Assembly (NCBI GenBank): GCA_964640945.1
Contig: CAZXIV010000023.1
Span: 1 to 15,012, forward strand
Source of the DNA: JAGOUB01 sp964640945
GTDB lineage: Bacteria > Patescibacteriota > Gracilibacteria > Peribacterales > Peribacteraceae
DNA length: 15,012 nt
Reading direction: 5' to 3'
Shown here: piece by piece, positions 1 to 7,398 of the stretch
Numbering within the stretch: the stretch's first letter is position 1
Layout of the letters: every line of letters begins with the position of its first letter
Notes under the pieces: generated by a model
The model's database searches: none
Told to the model about the DNA's origin: nothing
The model's input: only the letters and a program-made list of their open reading frames with translations
Made by a program: the position numbers and the translations under genes

Positions 1-1
1 A

Positions 2-160
2 GTCCGAAGGACGATGGGCGAAAGGCTTGGCTCGCAGTCCCTTAGGGAGGTACTTTTTGTCGCGCACAAAGAAGTACCAATTCGTTGGTTGGCACTGGCC
101 AAGAGAGAAGATTTTTATCACGCAGAAAAAGTGGAAACTCCTCAGTTAGTAGAAGCCTGA
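2..160 (+). CDS. Possible C-terminal fragment of an upstream gene (partial)
   Basis: This frame is open from the window edge to a TGA at 158-160 (52 codons) and ends in residues ETPQLVEA. It uses more A/T-ending codons (TTA, GTA, AGA, CCT) than the genes that follow. The call is ambiguous: the frame starting at base 3 is also open, to a TAG at 147-149. Composition alone does not separate the two, and no domain is recognisable in either. If real, it is the 3' end of a plus-strand gene about 95 nt upstream of the sugar transferase. Confidence 0.3.
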   Translation, partial: VRRTMGERLGSQSLREVLFVAHKEVPIRWLALAKREDFYHAEKVETPQLVEA

Positions 161-243
161 CTAAGAATTGTTCTGAAATGTAATAATACCTTCTAAAAGC
201 TTAAACAAGCCTGAAACCCCCTCCTCTCCTCTCTCAAAAAGAC

Positions 244-249
244 TATACT
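244..249 (+). promoter_or_regulatory. -10 box TATACT, probable leaderless promoter of the sugar transferase
   Basis: TATACT lies exactly 6 nt before the GTG at 256, so the expected +1 is the first base of the start codon. No convincing -35 is visible. The preceding stretch 217-235 is purely C/T. There is no SD sequence, which fits leaderless initiation. Confidence 0.5.
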
Positions 250-255
250 TCCCCC

Positions 256-1647
256 GTGAAGAAGCTTGAGATCCTCTTCGGCGCCCTGCGCGCCCCGGCT
301 GACGTCTTAGCGGTCGTCTTGGCACTCATCATCGCCTACCGCCTACGCGAAGCAAACATCGACCTCGTGCCCGGCATCCAGCTGCTCGAGGCACCCACCA
401 CCCTCCCCGGCTTCGGGCAATACGGCTCGGAATTCATCTTGCCGAGCATCATCATTTTCTTGGCCGTAGCCGCGCTCCATAACCTCTACGCGCTGCGTGG
501 TACCGAGAGCGCCTGGCGCGAGTTCGGCCAGATCTGCCTGGCCGTCGCCAGTTGGTTCGTCGTGGTCACCATCTGGTATTTCTTCGTGCGCCGCGAGCTC
601 TTCTACTCGCGCATCCTGCTGCTGCACGCCATGGCGCTGCTGACAGTCTGCATCGTCTCATTCCGGGCGCTCCTCACAGTTGCCTACCGGAGCCTTCTCA
701 ACCTTGGCTACGGCGTGCGCCAGGTGGTCACCGTCGGCCCCGTGCTCGCACCTGGGGTGCTGGCGCCACTGCTCTCGGAGCGGTCCTATCGCTTTGTGGC
801 GCATCTCTCCTCTTTTAACGACGTCACCGCGCTCGCCGCCACGCGCCACCTCGATCTGGTGGTGGAGACCTGCCCCGATCCCGCCCGCGAAGACACCCTT
901 CAGCTCATCGACTTCTGCCGCAGCCGTCATATCGACTATGCCTTCCTACCGCCAGTCTTCACCGATTCGCCCCACCTCCTCGTGGTCGACCGCCTCGGTC
1001 TACTGCCACTCATCCGCTTCCAGCCCACTCCGCTCGACGGCTGGGGCCGCATCTGGAAAACCGCCACCGACCGCCTACTGGCCCTCATCCTCGTACTGGC
1101 GCTTTCTCCCCTTCTACTCCTCATTGCACTGGGCGTTCTGATTGACGGCGGCTGGCCGATTTTCTACGTCTCTAAACGCGTCGGCCAGCGCGGCCAAAGC
1201 CTTATTCCCGTCCTAAAATTCCGGACCATGGTCAAAAACGCCGACCAGCTGAAGAGCGAGCTTCTCGCACAGAATGAACGTCGCGACGGTCCACTCTTTA
1301 AGATGAAGAACGACCCTCGGGTGACGCGCTTCGGCCGCTTTCTCCGCCGCTGGTCGTTTGACGAGCTGCCGCAATTCCTCAATGTCCTCGGCGGCCACTT
1401 ATCGCTCGTCGGCCCGCGCCCTCACTTGCCGGACGAAGTCCGGCTCTACAGCGACCGCGAGCGCCGCGTCTTCGCCGTCAAACCGGGCGTGACGGGCCTG
1501 GCGCAAGTATCAGGGCGCAGCGACCTCACCTTCGCCGACGAAGTCCGCCTCGATCTGCAGTACATCGAAGAATGGAAAGCTGGCCTCGATCTTTGGATCA
1601 TGTGGCGCACGCTGGTCGTTGTCTTAGCGCGGAAAGGGGCTAATTGA
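256..1647 (+). CDS. Polyprenyl-phosphate sugar-1-phosphate transferase (WbaP/WcaJ-like)
   Basis: 463-aa integral membrane enzyme expected to move a sugar-1-phosphate from a nucleotide sugar onto undecaprenyl phosphate, the first step of a surface glycan. The N-terminal half has about four membrane segments (roughly residues 14-30, 60-80, 92-110, 119-138). A soluble CoA-binding-3-like region (about 154-255) and a further hydrophobic segment (about 270-292) follow. The C-terminal third is a clear bacterial sugar transferase domain: KRVGQRG near 306, KFRTMV at 321-326, DPRVTRFGRFLR, SFDELPQFLNVL and LSLVGPRPH. D369-E370 in the DELPQ motif match the catalytic Asp-Glu pair known for this family. 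Length is normal for the long form. The GTG start is supported by the -10 box 6 nt upstream. Sugar specificity cannot be read from sequence. The stop codon overlaps the -35 box of the next gene. Confidence 0.9.
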   Translation: MKKLEILFGALRAPADVLAVVLALIIAYRLREANIDLVPGIQLLEAPTTLPGFGQYGSEFILPSIIIFLAVAALHNLYALRGTESAWREFGQICLAVASWFVVVTIWYFFVRRELFYSRILLLHAMALLTVCIVSFRALLTVAYRSLLNLGYGVRQVVTVGPVLAPGVLAPLLSERSYRFVAHLSSFNDVTALAATRHLDLVVETCPDPAREDTLQLIDFCRSRHIDYAFLPPVFTDSPHLLVVDRLGLLPLIRFQPTPLDGWGRIWKTATDRLLALILVLALSPLLLLIALGVLIDGGWPIFYVSKRVGQRGQSLIPVLKFRTMVKNADQLKSELLAQNERRDGPLFKMKNDPRVTRFGRFLRRWSFDELPQFLNVLGGHLSLVGPRPHLPDEVRLYSDRERRVFAVKPGVTGLAQVSGRSDLTFADEVRLDLQYIEEWKAGLDLWIMWRTLVVVLARKGAN

Positions 1648-1671
1648 CAATAAATATCAATATTGTATATT
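1644..1671 (+). promoter_or_regulatory. Canonical sigma70-type promoter with overlapping palindrome
   Basis: A perfect TTGACA (1644-1649) overlaps the upstream stop codon and is followed by a 16-bp spacer and TATATT (1666-1671). The spacer contains the 8-bp palindrome CAATATTG (1658-1665). It is flanked by AATAT (1653-1657) and ATATT (1667-1671), forming a near-dyad across the spacer and -10 that could be an operator. The expected transcript has a leader of about 40 nt. This is the strongest promoter in the window. Confidence 0.7.
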
Positions 1672-1719
1672 ACCTGCGCGTGTGGGTTCGAACTTTTTAC
1701 ATGTCGAAAGGAGGGGCAG

Positions 1720-2160
1720 ATGTCCCTGCAACTGTATTTCTTTATCGCCGATCCGTCGGCCACGGGACCATTATCTCCGCAGGCAACCTGTGTGATGGGC
1801 ACCGACGAGCTCGGTCGGTCGAACGACGAGTTGGAACAATTGATGACGAAGGCCTGCCAGGAACGAAATTTAGTGCTCAGGATGATCAAATTTGTCCCCC
1901 TCAACGAGGGGATGGAGGAGGCCTTCCGACGAGCGCACAGCACCGGCTGGTCGACATGGTACACCGAATGCGTCGCCGCCTTCAGGGATGAATTTAGTCG
2001 CCCCGTCGAAGGGGGCCCAGACGAACTGACGGAGGACATGATCACGCTCGTGGAGCAGGGCTTCCGCCAGCTGAAGAACAAGGATGACCGGGCGTTTTTT
2101 GTCTGGTGCGCCGGTACCGCCGGCCGCTTCACTCGCCTGTCCCTGGAAGGAAAAAGGTGA
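1720..2160 (+). CDS. Unrecognised 146-aa protein, own promoter and terminator
   Basis: Not recognised. A soluble-looking 146-residue protein without signal peptide or membrane segment. It starts MSLQLYFFIADPS, and its middle and C-terminal parts look mostly helical (NDELEQLMTKAC, EDMITLVEQGFRQLK). It has three Cys (about residues 24, 45 and 132) and several Trp residues. The ATG at 1720 is chosen because AAGGAGG (1708-1714) sits 5 nt upstream; an in-frame ATG at 1663 lies inside the promoter and is rejected. It is a single-gene unit with a strong promoter, possible operator and perfect terminator, convergent with the exonuclease gene. The regulated-looking promoter suggests an accessory or stress-responsive product, but no function can be assigned. 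Confidence 0.75.
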   Translation: MSLQLYFFIADPSATGPLSPQATCVMGTDELGRSNDELEQLMTKACQERNLVLRMIKFVPLNEGMEEAFRRAHSTGWSTWYTECVAAFRDEFSRPVEGGPDELTEDMITLVEQGFRQLKNKDDRAFFVWCAGTAGRFTRLSLEGKR

Positions 2161-2184
2161 CGACATCGAGCCCGATGCCACCCC

Positions 2185-2212
2185 GCCCGCGCATGATGCG
2201 CGGGCTTTTTTT
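2185..2212 (+). terminator. Rho-independent terminator of the 146-aa gene
   Basis: A perfect 9-bp stem, GCCCGCGCA (2185-2193) with TGCGCGGGC (2197-2205), encloses the 3-nt loop TGA and is followed by seven T (2206-2212). It lies 24 nt after the stop codon. The minus strand has no T tract here, so it works in the plus direction only. Confidence 0.9.
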
Positions 2213-2215
2213 GTC

Positions 2216-4564
2216 TCAAAGGAGCGGCAACTGCTGCTCGTTCCCCTTCGGCTTGGCCGGCTTCTTGGCGGCGGGCCTCTTCTGTACTGGCTTAGGATGA
2301 ATGGCGGCGGGCACAGGTGCCAGCTCGGGGCGCTTCTCGATGTCTTTCACCGCGGCAATGCGCGCCAGGTAGGCCTGGATGCGACGGCCGTAATCTTTCC
2401 CGAAGAGCCGACGGTCGAGGACCATCGCCTCACCGACCCCGCGGCGCTGATGGGCAAAGGTGCGCAGGAGACGGAACAGGCGCTGTTCGAGACGCGGCAT
2501 CATGTAGTCACTAAAGCCGTCACGAAAGCGCATCGCCCGACGGCCGAGCACGGGGTGACTGGGGTGGTCGAAGGGCAGTGTCTCAATGATCAGGCGGTCG
2601 ACGCTCTCTTTCGGCAGCTCGGAACCCTCGTACGTCCACGGCGTCAGCAGCCAGACGGTGGTGCCCTCAGCCGCGAGGAATTCGGCTTCCATGCGGCCTT
2701 GGCCGCCGCTCATACCCTGGCAGATAAGCGTCACGCCCAGCGCCTCCAACTTCTCGGCATGCACAATGAAGGCCGTCTCGATGGCGCGCTTACTGCCCAG
2801 CAGGATGATCGTCTTACCGGCCGGCGGTGCCCGCAGGATCTCTTCGAGCGTCGGCCCGGCCAGCTCGATCACAATCGGCCGCTCGTCGGCGGCCGGCGGC
2901 AGGCGCTCACTCTTGGTTTCCATTGGCACAATCGGCGCCTCGTCCCCCTCTTTACCGGGCGGCAAGAGCAGCGTCGTCGGAACTTTGGCGTAGAGGTGCT
3001 TCGCTAACAGGTCGGAAGCCTTCTCGGGGGCGCTATGCAAGTAAATGCCGCCACCGCGCCGGCGCTCCACCCACGCCAGGCGTCCGGCGAGGGCATCGGC
3101 AGCGAGCACGCGCTCCGCTTGATTTAGGAGATGCCGTGTGCGCTCGGGCAGCGCGACATCGACGCTTAAGGCCGCGAGCTGCTCGCGCAGTCCCTTCACC
3201 TCGCGCGAGTCGAGGTCGTGCGGGACGAGGTAGCGGATATCTTCGCCGCCGAGCTTTTCCACAAAGATGCAGAGCAGATCCGTCAGACTGGTGAGCGCGG
3301 CATGCCCCTGGCTGGCAGCGCGGATGTCATCAATGTTCAGCTCGGCGCCAAACGCGCGGGTAGCCGTATCCTCAAGCATCGAGGCGTCGGTGATGACGAT
3401 GTGGCTGCCGGGCGCCAGCAGGGCCTCGGCTTCCGGGCTTTCTTCCGAGGCAAACTGCAGCAGCTGCTGGTGGTCGATGAGGACCATCGCGGGCAGGGCG
3501 GCAAACTGGCGGCGATACGTGTCGGAGGTCCTAGTGCTCGCCAGCACACCGTTCCAGACCGCGCGTTCGTCGCCGTGCAACGGGATATCACGGCGAACAC
3601 GAGGCTGGTACCAGTGGAGTTTGGTGGCGAGCGTGGCTTCGTCGGCCGAAAGCGTAGGCTGCGCGAGCAGGCGCTCGGCTGAAGCCGGCTCCAGCAGGAA
3701 TTGAGGCGGGAAGACCGCCACCGTGTCCTCGGGAAGGATGGTCTGACGGATGGTGGATTCGAGGTTCTTCACGGCAATGAGGCGGCGCTTCTCTGGCTTA
3801 CCGAGGGGCGTGGCGAGGAGCTGGCCGAGAGTGTCGTCGGTCGCTGCTTGCTCGCGGAGCGCCACGGCACCGATGTCCGGCGGGGTCAGGTCAATCGTTG
3901 TACCGGCGCGCACCGCCGGATGGCCGCGCTCCACCGTGAGCCAGGCAGGTGCCTTGACCGCGCCCTTGCTAGGTAGGGCTGAGGCCAGCGCTTTGAGACC
4001 AGGCGTGCTGCGGCCGAGGAACATACGCAGAGCGGCGAGCTGCTCGTCGCCAAGCTCGCCGAAGCGGGCGAAGCAAGCGTCGAGCAGGGCCATGGTGGCC
4101 CGCACGTCGCCGAGCGCGCGGTGCACAGGCTCGTGCGGCAGGCCGAGGATGCGACTTAAGTACGATAAGGAGAAGCTCCGGGCCTCGGGGAACGCCAGCG
4201 ACGCCAACATGGCGGTATCAAACGTTGGGTAACTGGAGAGATCGAGCCCTTCACCCTTCACCATCGAGATATCGAAAGCGATGTTTTGCCCCACCACGAT
4301 CGTCTCGGGCGTGAGGGCCGCCTCAAGCTGGCCCACCACCTCTTTAAAGGCGGGTTTGCCGCTGAGGTCGGCGGTCTTAATGTGCGTCAGCACCTCCACC
4401 ATCGGTGGAATAGGCTCGGTGATACTGAGCAAGCTCTCAAATTCCGTCACAATCACGCCATTTTCCACCAGCACCCAAGCCAGTTCGATGATGCGGTGTG
4501 TCTTCGGGATAAAACCGGTCGTCTCGGAATCGAGAACGAGATACCGGAGGGTGGGGAGCGGCAT
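2216..4564 (-). CDS. DnaQ-type 3'-5' exonuclease fused to a degenerate DinG-like helicase
   Basis: 782-aa fusion. Residues about 5-165 form a DEDDh exonuclease domain: D12 and E14 (DSETTG), D98 (NIAFD), and H148 with D153 (HRALGD). All five catalytic residues are present. The rest follows DinG/XPD-like superfamily 2 helicases: DEATLATKLHWY and ERAVWNGV, then VLIDHQQLL (usually NHALL), AGKTIILLGS, a YEGSELP box near the usual EGvDlpG, LPFDHPSHPVL, RLFRLLR and VLDRRLFGKDYGRRI. The ATPase parts are lost. No GxGKT loop exists (only PLGKP near 253-257), the DEAH box reads TDAS (392-395), and the iron-sulfur cysteines are absent. It may therefore be a DNA exonuclease with a structural pseudo-helicase. 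Start: ATG 4564 has GGGAAG 4 nt upstream; a GTG at 4579 would add five residues. It lies 36 nt after the sigma gene (21 nt from the GTG), probably in one operon. Confidence 0.85.
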   Translation of the reverse strand: MPLPTLRYLVLDSETTGFIPKTHRIIELAWVLVENGVIVTEFESLLSITEPIPPMVEVLTHIKTADLSGKPAFKEVVGQLEAALTPETIVVGQNIAFDISMVKGEGLDLSSYPTFDTAMLASLAFPEARSFSLSYLSRILGLPHEPVHRALGDVRATMALLDACFARFGELGDEQLAALRMFLGRSTPGLKALASALPSKGAVKAPAWLTVERGHPAVRAGTTIDLTPPDIGAVALREQAATDDTLGQLLATPLGKPEKRRLIAVKNLESTIRQTILPEDTVAVFPPQFLLEPASAERLLAQPTLSADEATLATKLHWYQPRVRRDIPLHGDERAVWNGVLASTRTSDTYRRQFAALPAMVLIDHQQLLQFASEESPEAEALLAPGSHIVITDASMLEDTATRAFGAELNIDDIRAASQGHAALTSLTDLLCIFVEKLGGEDIRYLVPHDLDSREVKGLREQLAALSVDVALPERTRHLLNQAERVLAADALAGRLAWVERRRGGGIYLHSAPEKASDLLAKHLYAKVPTTLLLPPGKEGDEAPIVPMETKSERLPPAADERPIVIELAGPTLEEILRAPPAGKTIILLGSKRAIETAFIVHAEKLEALGVTLICQGMSGGQGRMEAEFLAAEGTTVWLLTPWTYEGSELPKESVDRLIIETLPFDHPSHPVLGRRAMRFRDGFSDYMMPRLEQRLFRLLRTFAHQRRGVGEAMVLDRRLFGKDYGRRIQAYLARIAAVKDIEKRPELAPVPAAIHPKPVQKRPAAKKPAKPKGNEQQLPLL

Positions 4565-4600
4565 AGATCTTCCCGACACTACGGGAAGGGCCGCAGGCCG

Positions 4601-5194
4601 TCACGCGTCAGACTCCAAGTCTGACGGCAGAATGGCTCGCAGGCGCTTTCGGGCATCATGAAGACGCCGTTTCACGCTACCCGGGGGAGTCTTGTGCGCC
4701 TTCGCCACAGATTCGATCGATCCGCCCTTTAGGTAGTAGTCCCTAATAGTGGGAGCCTCCTTGACTGGCAGAGTATCAATGCACACCTGGATGATGGCCG
4801 TGCGCTCTTTGTCGAGCAAGATCTGCAGCGGATCCTCGGCAGGAGATGTTGTATTCCCGGAGCCCTGTTCCGCCCAAAAGTCGCTCTCGGGCACCAGCAC
4901 CTCACGTCGGCGCCTGGCGCCGTTAAGCACGCGCCTATGCAGAGTGCGGCACACCCAACCCCAGACTGTACCCACGTGCGACAAGCGCAACTGATGCAGA
5001 TGGGTGGCGGCGACGATCCAGGTATCTTGCAGGACATCGTCCATGTCGCTCTCGGGTACGCCGATTTTCCGGCAGTAGGCCAAAAGGCCGGGGCGGTACG
5101 TCGTAAAGACTGTCATGAGCGCCGCCTCACGAACCTTCTGCAAGTTCTCAGGCTCTTGGTGGTCGGCCGTAGAGGAAGGAGAAGTGATCGGCAT
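4601..5194 (-). CDS. ECF-type RNA polymerase sigma factor
   Basis: 197-aa sigma-70 family protein with the two-domain layout of extracytoplasmic-function sigma factors. Region 2 spans about residues 25-90 and contains DMDDVLQDTWIVAATHL, the core-polymerase-binding helix, then VWGWVCRTLHRRVLNGARRRR. Region 4 spans about 140-192 and contains a helix-turn-helix, SIESVAKAHKTPPGSVKRRL, with a basic tail. There is no region 1 or 3 and no extra C-terminal sensor domain. No anti-sigma gene is adjacent; the next gene is the exonuclease fusion, apparently co-transcribed. The family role is to direct polymerase to a small regulon under stress; the signal and targets are not visible here. The ATG start is supported by the promoter 9 nt upstream. 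Confidence 0.85.
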   Translation of the reverse strand: MPITSPSSTADHQEPENLQKVREAALMTVFTTYRPGLLAYCRKIGVPESDMDDVLQDTWIVAATHLHQLRLSHVGTVWGWVCRTLHRRVLNGARRRREVLVPESDFWAEQGSGNTTSPAEDPLQILLDKERTAIIQVCIDTLPVKEAPTIRDYYLKGGSIESVAKAHKTPPGSVKRRLHDARKRLRAILPSDLESDA

Positions 5195-5203
5195 TGGTCG
5201 GCG

Positions 5204-5231
5204 ATTCTCCGCTCAAAAAACTTGAAGTCAA
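5204..5231 (-). promoter_or_regulatory. Promoter of the sigma factor operon
   Basis: On the minus strand, TTGACT (5231-5226) is separated by 16 bp from GAGAAT (5209-5204), which ends 9 nt before the ATG. The transcript would start within about 3 nt of the start codon, with no room for an SD. It lies between the nusA terminator and the sigma gene. Confidence 0.55.
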
Positions 5232-5245
5232 CAGATTTTGTACAA

Positions 5246-5278
5246 CCAAAAAGACCCCGCTCGGGCGAGGCCTTTTGG
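5246..5278 (-). terminator. Rho-independent terminator of nusA (minus strand)
   Basis: Minus-strand RNA folds a 12-bp stem around a CCGA loop: 5276-5265 (AAAAGGCCUCGC) pairs with 5260-5249 (GCGGGGUCUUUU). Two of the pairs are G-U wobbles, and the arm runs into further U. On the plus strand the same two pairs are A-C mismatches, so the hairpin is strand-specific. It starts about 16 nt after the nusA stop. Confidence 0.8.
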
Positions 5279-5292
5279 TCCTGATAATAAGG

Positions 5293-6696
5293 TCAGACGG
5301 CCGGCGGTTCGTTGGCCTCGGGTTTCTTTTTGGCAGCCTTCTTCTTCCCCTCTTTACTCTCGGCTTCAGGCGCGTGCTCGGGTACTTCGGCCGGCACACC
5401 TTCCACGGTCTGCTCGACATTCTTGGTGTCCACAGCCATGGCGGCGCCAGTTTCATCGATGGGCAACTCCGCCGTCGCTTCTACCGCAGGGGCCTCGCCG
5501 ATGTCCGTCTCCTTCACCAGGCCGTCTTTGTCTTCAGCTTGGTCGGCGGCCTGCTCAGCCTCCAGGTTCTGCACCTCGGGCTCGGGGATCTCTTCGCCCC
5601 TGAGCTCGGAGAGCTTGGCCTTGAAGGCCGGTAGCTCCTCGTAGTTGTACATGTCGAGCTCGAAGCCCGTCAGATCGGTAGCGAGGCGGATGTTTTGACC
5701 CTTCTTGCCGATGGCCATCGGGCGCTGAGCCTCTTCCACGAAGACGGCGGCGCGCTTTTTCACACGGCGCCCCTGCTCATCGACCTGCTCCTTATCGTTG
5801 ACGATAATCACGGCCGAGATGGCGGCCGGCTGAAGAGCGGTGGAGATGAGCTTGATGGCGTCCTCGCTCCACTCAAGCATGTCCACGCGCTCGCCGTTAA
5901 TCTCTTCCATCACGGCCTGGATGCGCACGCCCTTTTGGCCCACGCAGGCGCCGATCGGGTCGATGCGGGGATCTTTGCTGAGTACGGCCACCTTGCTGCG
6001 GAAGCCGGCGTCGCGGGCGATGCCGCGGATCTCCACGTCGCCGTTGCGGACTTCGGGGATTTCCAACTCGAGGAGCTTGCGGACCAGCTCGGGATGCGTG
6101 CGCGAGATGCGCAGCTGCGGACCCTTACCCGTGAACTCGACGGTGTCGAGATACACGCGGATGCGCTTGCCGGTGTAGTAGTGCTCGCCGGGGATCTGCT
6201 CGCGCCAAGGGAGGCTCACCGTCATCCCTTCAATCTCGAGTGTCACCCAGCTGGTATCAACTTTGGTGACGGTGGCCGTGAGCAGCTGTTGCTCGCGGTC
6301 CTTAAAACGTTCGTAAAGGCTCTGGCGCTCGGCCTCCTGCAGTTTCTGCAAGATGACCTGCTTGGCGGCCTGGGCGGCGATGCGGCCATAGCCGGCCGGC
6401 GTGACGTCGATCGTGATCTCGTCGCCTTCCTCAGAGTCGGGCTTCACGCGCTTGGCGTCCTTGAGGCTGATCTCAAAGTTCTCGTTCTCGACCGCGCCCA
6501 CCACCTCTTTGACAACGAGGATGGTCGGCAGGTCCTTGCCGTCATCAAAGTCGACACGGATCTCCTGCTCTTTGTTGCCGTAGTCCTTACGGTAGGCCGT
6601 GGCGATAGCCTGCTTCACGGCTTCGAGCACTTGATCGGCCGAGACGTTCTTCTCGGAGCAGATCTGGTTGATGGCGGCGAGGAATGAGGCGCGCAT
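5293..6696 (-). CDS. nusA: Transcription termination/antitermination factor NusA
   Basis: 467-aa NusA, an RNA polymerase and RNA-binding factor for pausing, termination and antitermination. The order is an N-terminal polymerase-binding domain (about 1-130), an S1 domain (about 135-200), KH1 with a GACVGQKG loop (near 248-255), and KH2 with AIGKKGQNIRLA (near 325-336). The core is complete to about residue 360. It is followed by a tail of about 100 residues that is first acidic, rich in Glu, Asp and Ala, and then lysine-rich (KEGKKKAAKKKPE). This replaces the acidic repeats of some proteobacterial NusA and looks disordered. The ATG lies the usual distance before the first helix. No SD is seen, and only a weak CATAAT (6769-6764) resembles a -10. 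Neither rimP nor infB is adjacent, so the gene appears to be transcribed alone. Confidence 0.95.
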   Translation of the reverse strand: MRASFLAAINQICSEKNVSADQVLEAVKQAIATAYRKDYGNKEQEIRVDFDDGKDLPTILVVKEVVGAVENENFEISLKDAKRVKPDSEEGDEITIDVTPAGYGRIAAQAAKQVILQKLQEAERQSLYERFKDREQQLLTATVTKVDTSWVTLEIEGMTVSLPWREQIPGEHYYTGKRIRVYLDTVEFTGKGPQLRISRTHPELVRKLLELEIPEVRNGDVEIRGIARDAGFRSKVAVLSKDPRIDPIGACVGQKGVRIQAVMEEINGERVDMLEWSEDAIKLISTALQPAAISAVIIVNDKEQVDEQGRRVKKRAAVFVEEAQRPMAIGKKGQNIRLATDLTGFELDMYNYEELPAFKAKLSELRGEEIPEPEVQNLEAEQAADQAEDKDGLVKETDIGEAPAVEATAELPIDETGAAMAVDTKNVEQTVEGVPAEVPEHAPEAESKEGKKKAAKKKPEANEPPAV

Positions 6697-6821
6697 GGGA
6701 TGAAGGGGAATAACAGGCAGGAAACCTGGAGATCGACCGTTCCTAGAAAAGGAGCAGTCTCAGATTATGATCCACCGTTTTGGCCATCGTAGGCGCAAAC
6801 AGGGTCTTTTGGCAAGCGTTT

Positions 6822-7358
6822 TTAAAGCCAGCGGACCGTCGACATGATCTGCTGATGCAGCATGATTTGGGCATCGGAGATGACATCAGCCCCATCGGGG
6901 CGACTGGAGAACCCGTACAGCCGACCATCATGCAGGAAATACGTCGCCACCGCCGTCAGGCCAGCGGCCAGATATTCCTCACGCCGTTCCACAGCCGCTT
7001 CGGAACCGAGGGTGATGTGCTGGCTCGTCAGCACCTTTAGGCTCGGCCGACCTTCCCAGCCGGTAGCGGCCGCGGCGTCGCGGGCCCTAAGGGCGTTGTC
7101 GATGGTGGAGAATTTTTCCTCGCTCCGAAAGATCGTCAGGACCGTGGTCGGCGTGCCACCGACGTACCGCCGACTCGTCTCCGTCTCTTCGGCCGTCCAA
7201 TCGGGCGGCAGCGCCAGACTGTAGCCCAGCTTCTCACCGGCGTACGACGTCCACGTGGCGGGAATGCCGGCCTGGGAAGACGACTGACCCGCACCCGGCG
7301 CATAGGCCGTGCAAGCGGAGAGAAGGATGACAGCTAGAAAAAGGAGACAGCGGCGCAT
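6822..7358 (-). CDS. Small putative lipoprotein with PsbP-like fold
   Basis: 178-aa exported protein. The N-terminus MRRCLLFLAVILLSAC is a lipoprotein signal with lipobox LSAC and C16 as the lipidated cysteine, so the mature part (about 163 aa) would be membrane-anchored outside the cytoplasm. The mature region starts with a Ser/Ala/Gly-rich linker and then LGYSLALPPDWTAEE. That pattern is common in small PsbP-like or DUF-type alpha/beta domains. The fold assignment is tentative and no function follows from it. ATG 7358 is preferred over an upstream in-frame start at 7427, because it begins the signal peptide directly and has a TACGAT box 6 nt before it. It lies 40 nt downstream of the glycosyltransferase gene on the same strand. 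Confidence 0.75.
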   Translation of the reverse strand: MRRCLLFLAVILLSACTAYAPGAGQSSSQAGIPATWTSYAGEKLGYSLALPPDWTAEETETSRRYVGGTPTTVLTIFRSEEKFSTIDNALRARDAAAATGWEGRPSLKVLTSQHITLGSEAAVERREEYLAAGLTAVATYFLHDGRLYGFSSRPDGADVISDAQIMLHQQIMSTVRWL

Positions 7359-7364
7359 GGCCCC

Positions 7365-7370
7365 ATCGTA
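7365..7370 (-). promoter_or_regulatory. Possible leaderless -10 box (TACGAT) of the lipoprotein gene
   Basis: TACGAT on the minus strand lies 6 nt before the ATG at 7358. It fits the TANNNT spacing seen before other genes in the window. There is no recognisable -35. A 5-bp inverted repeat, CGCCC/GGGCG (7371-7385), abuts it. Confidence 0.35.
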
Positions 7371-7398
7371 CGCCCACGTCGGGCGACGAAAAAGACCG

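Noticed and set aside
1446..2219. 257-codon minus-strand frame across the promoter and the 146-aa gene
   Set aside because: It overlaps the sugar transferase end, a canonical promoter and an SD-led gene on the other strand; its composition is shadow-like.
2084..3007. 307-codon plus-strand frame running from the 146-aa gene into the exonuclease region
   Set aside because: It reads through a perfect terminator hairpin and antisense to the exonuclease fusion; no protein-like features.
5695..6687. 330-codon plus-strand open frame opposite nusA
   Set aside because: It lies wholly antisense to nusA, and its Leu/Asp/His-rich product mirrors the codon pattern of the real gene.
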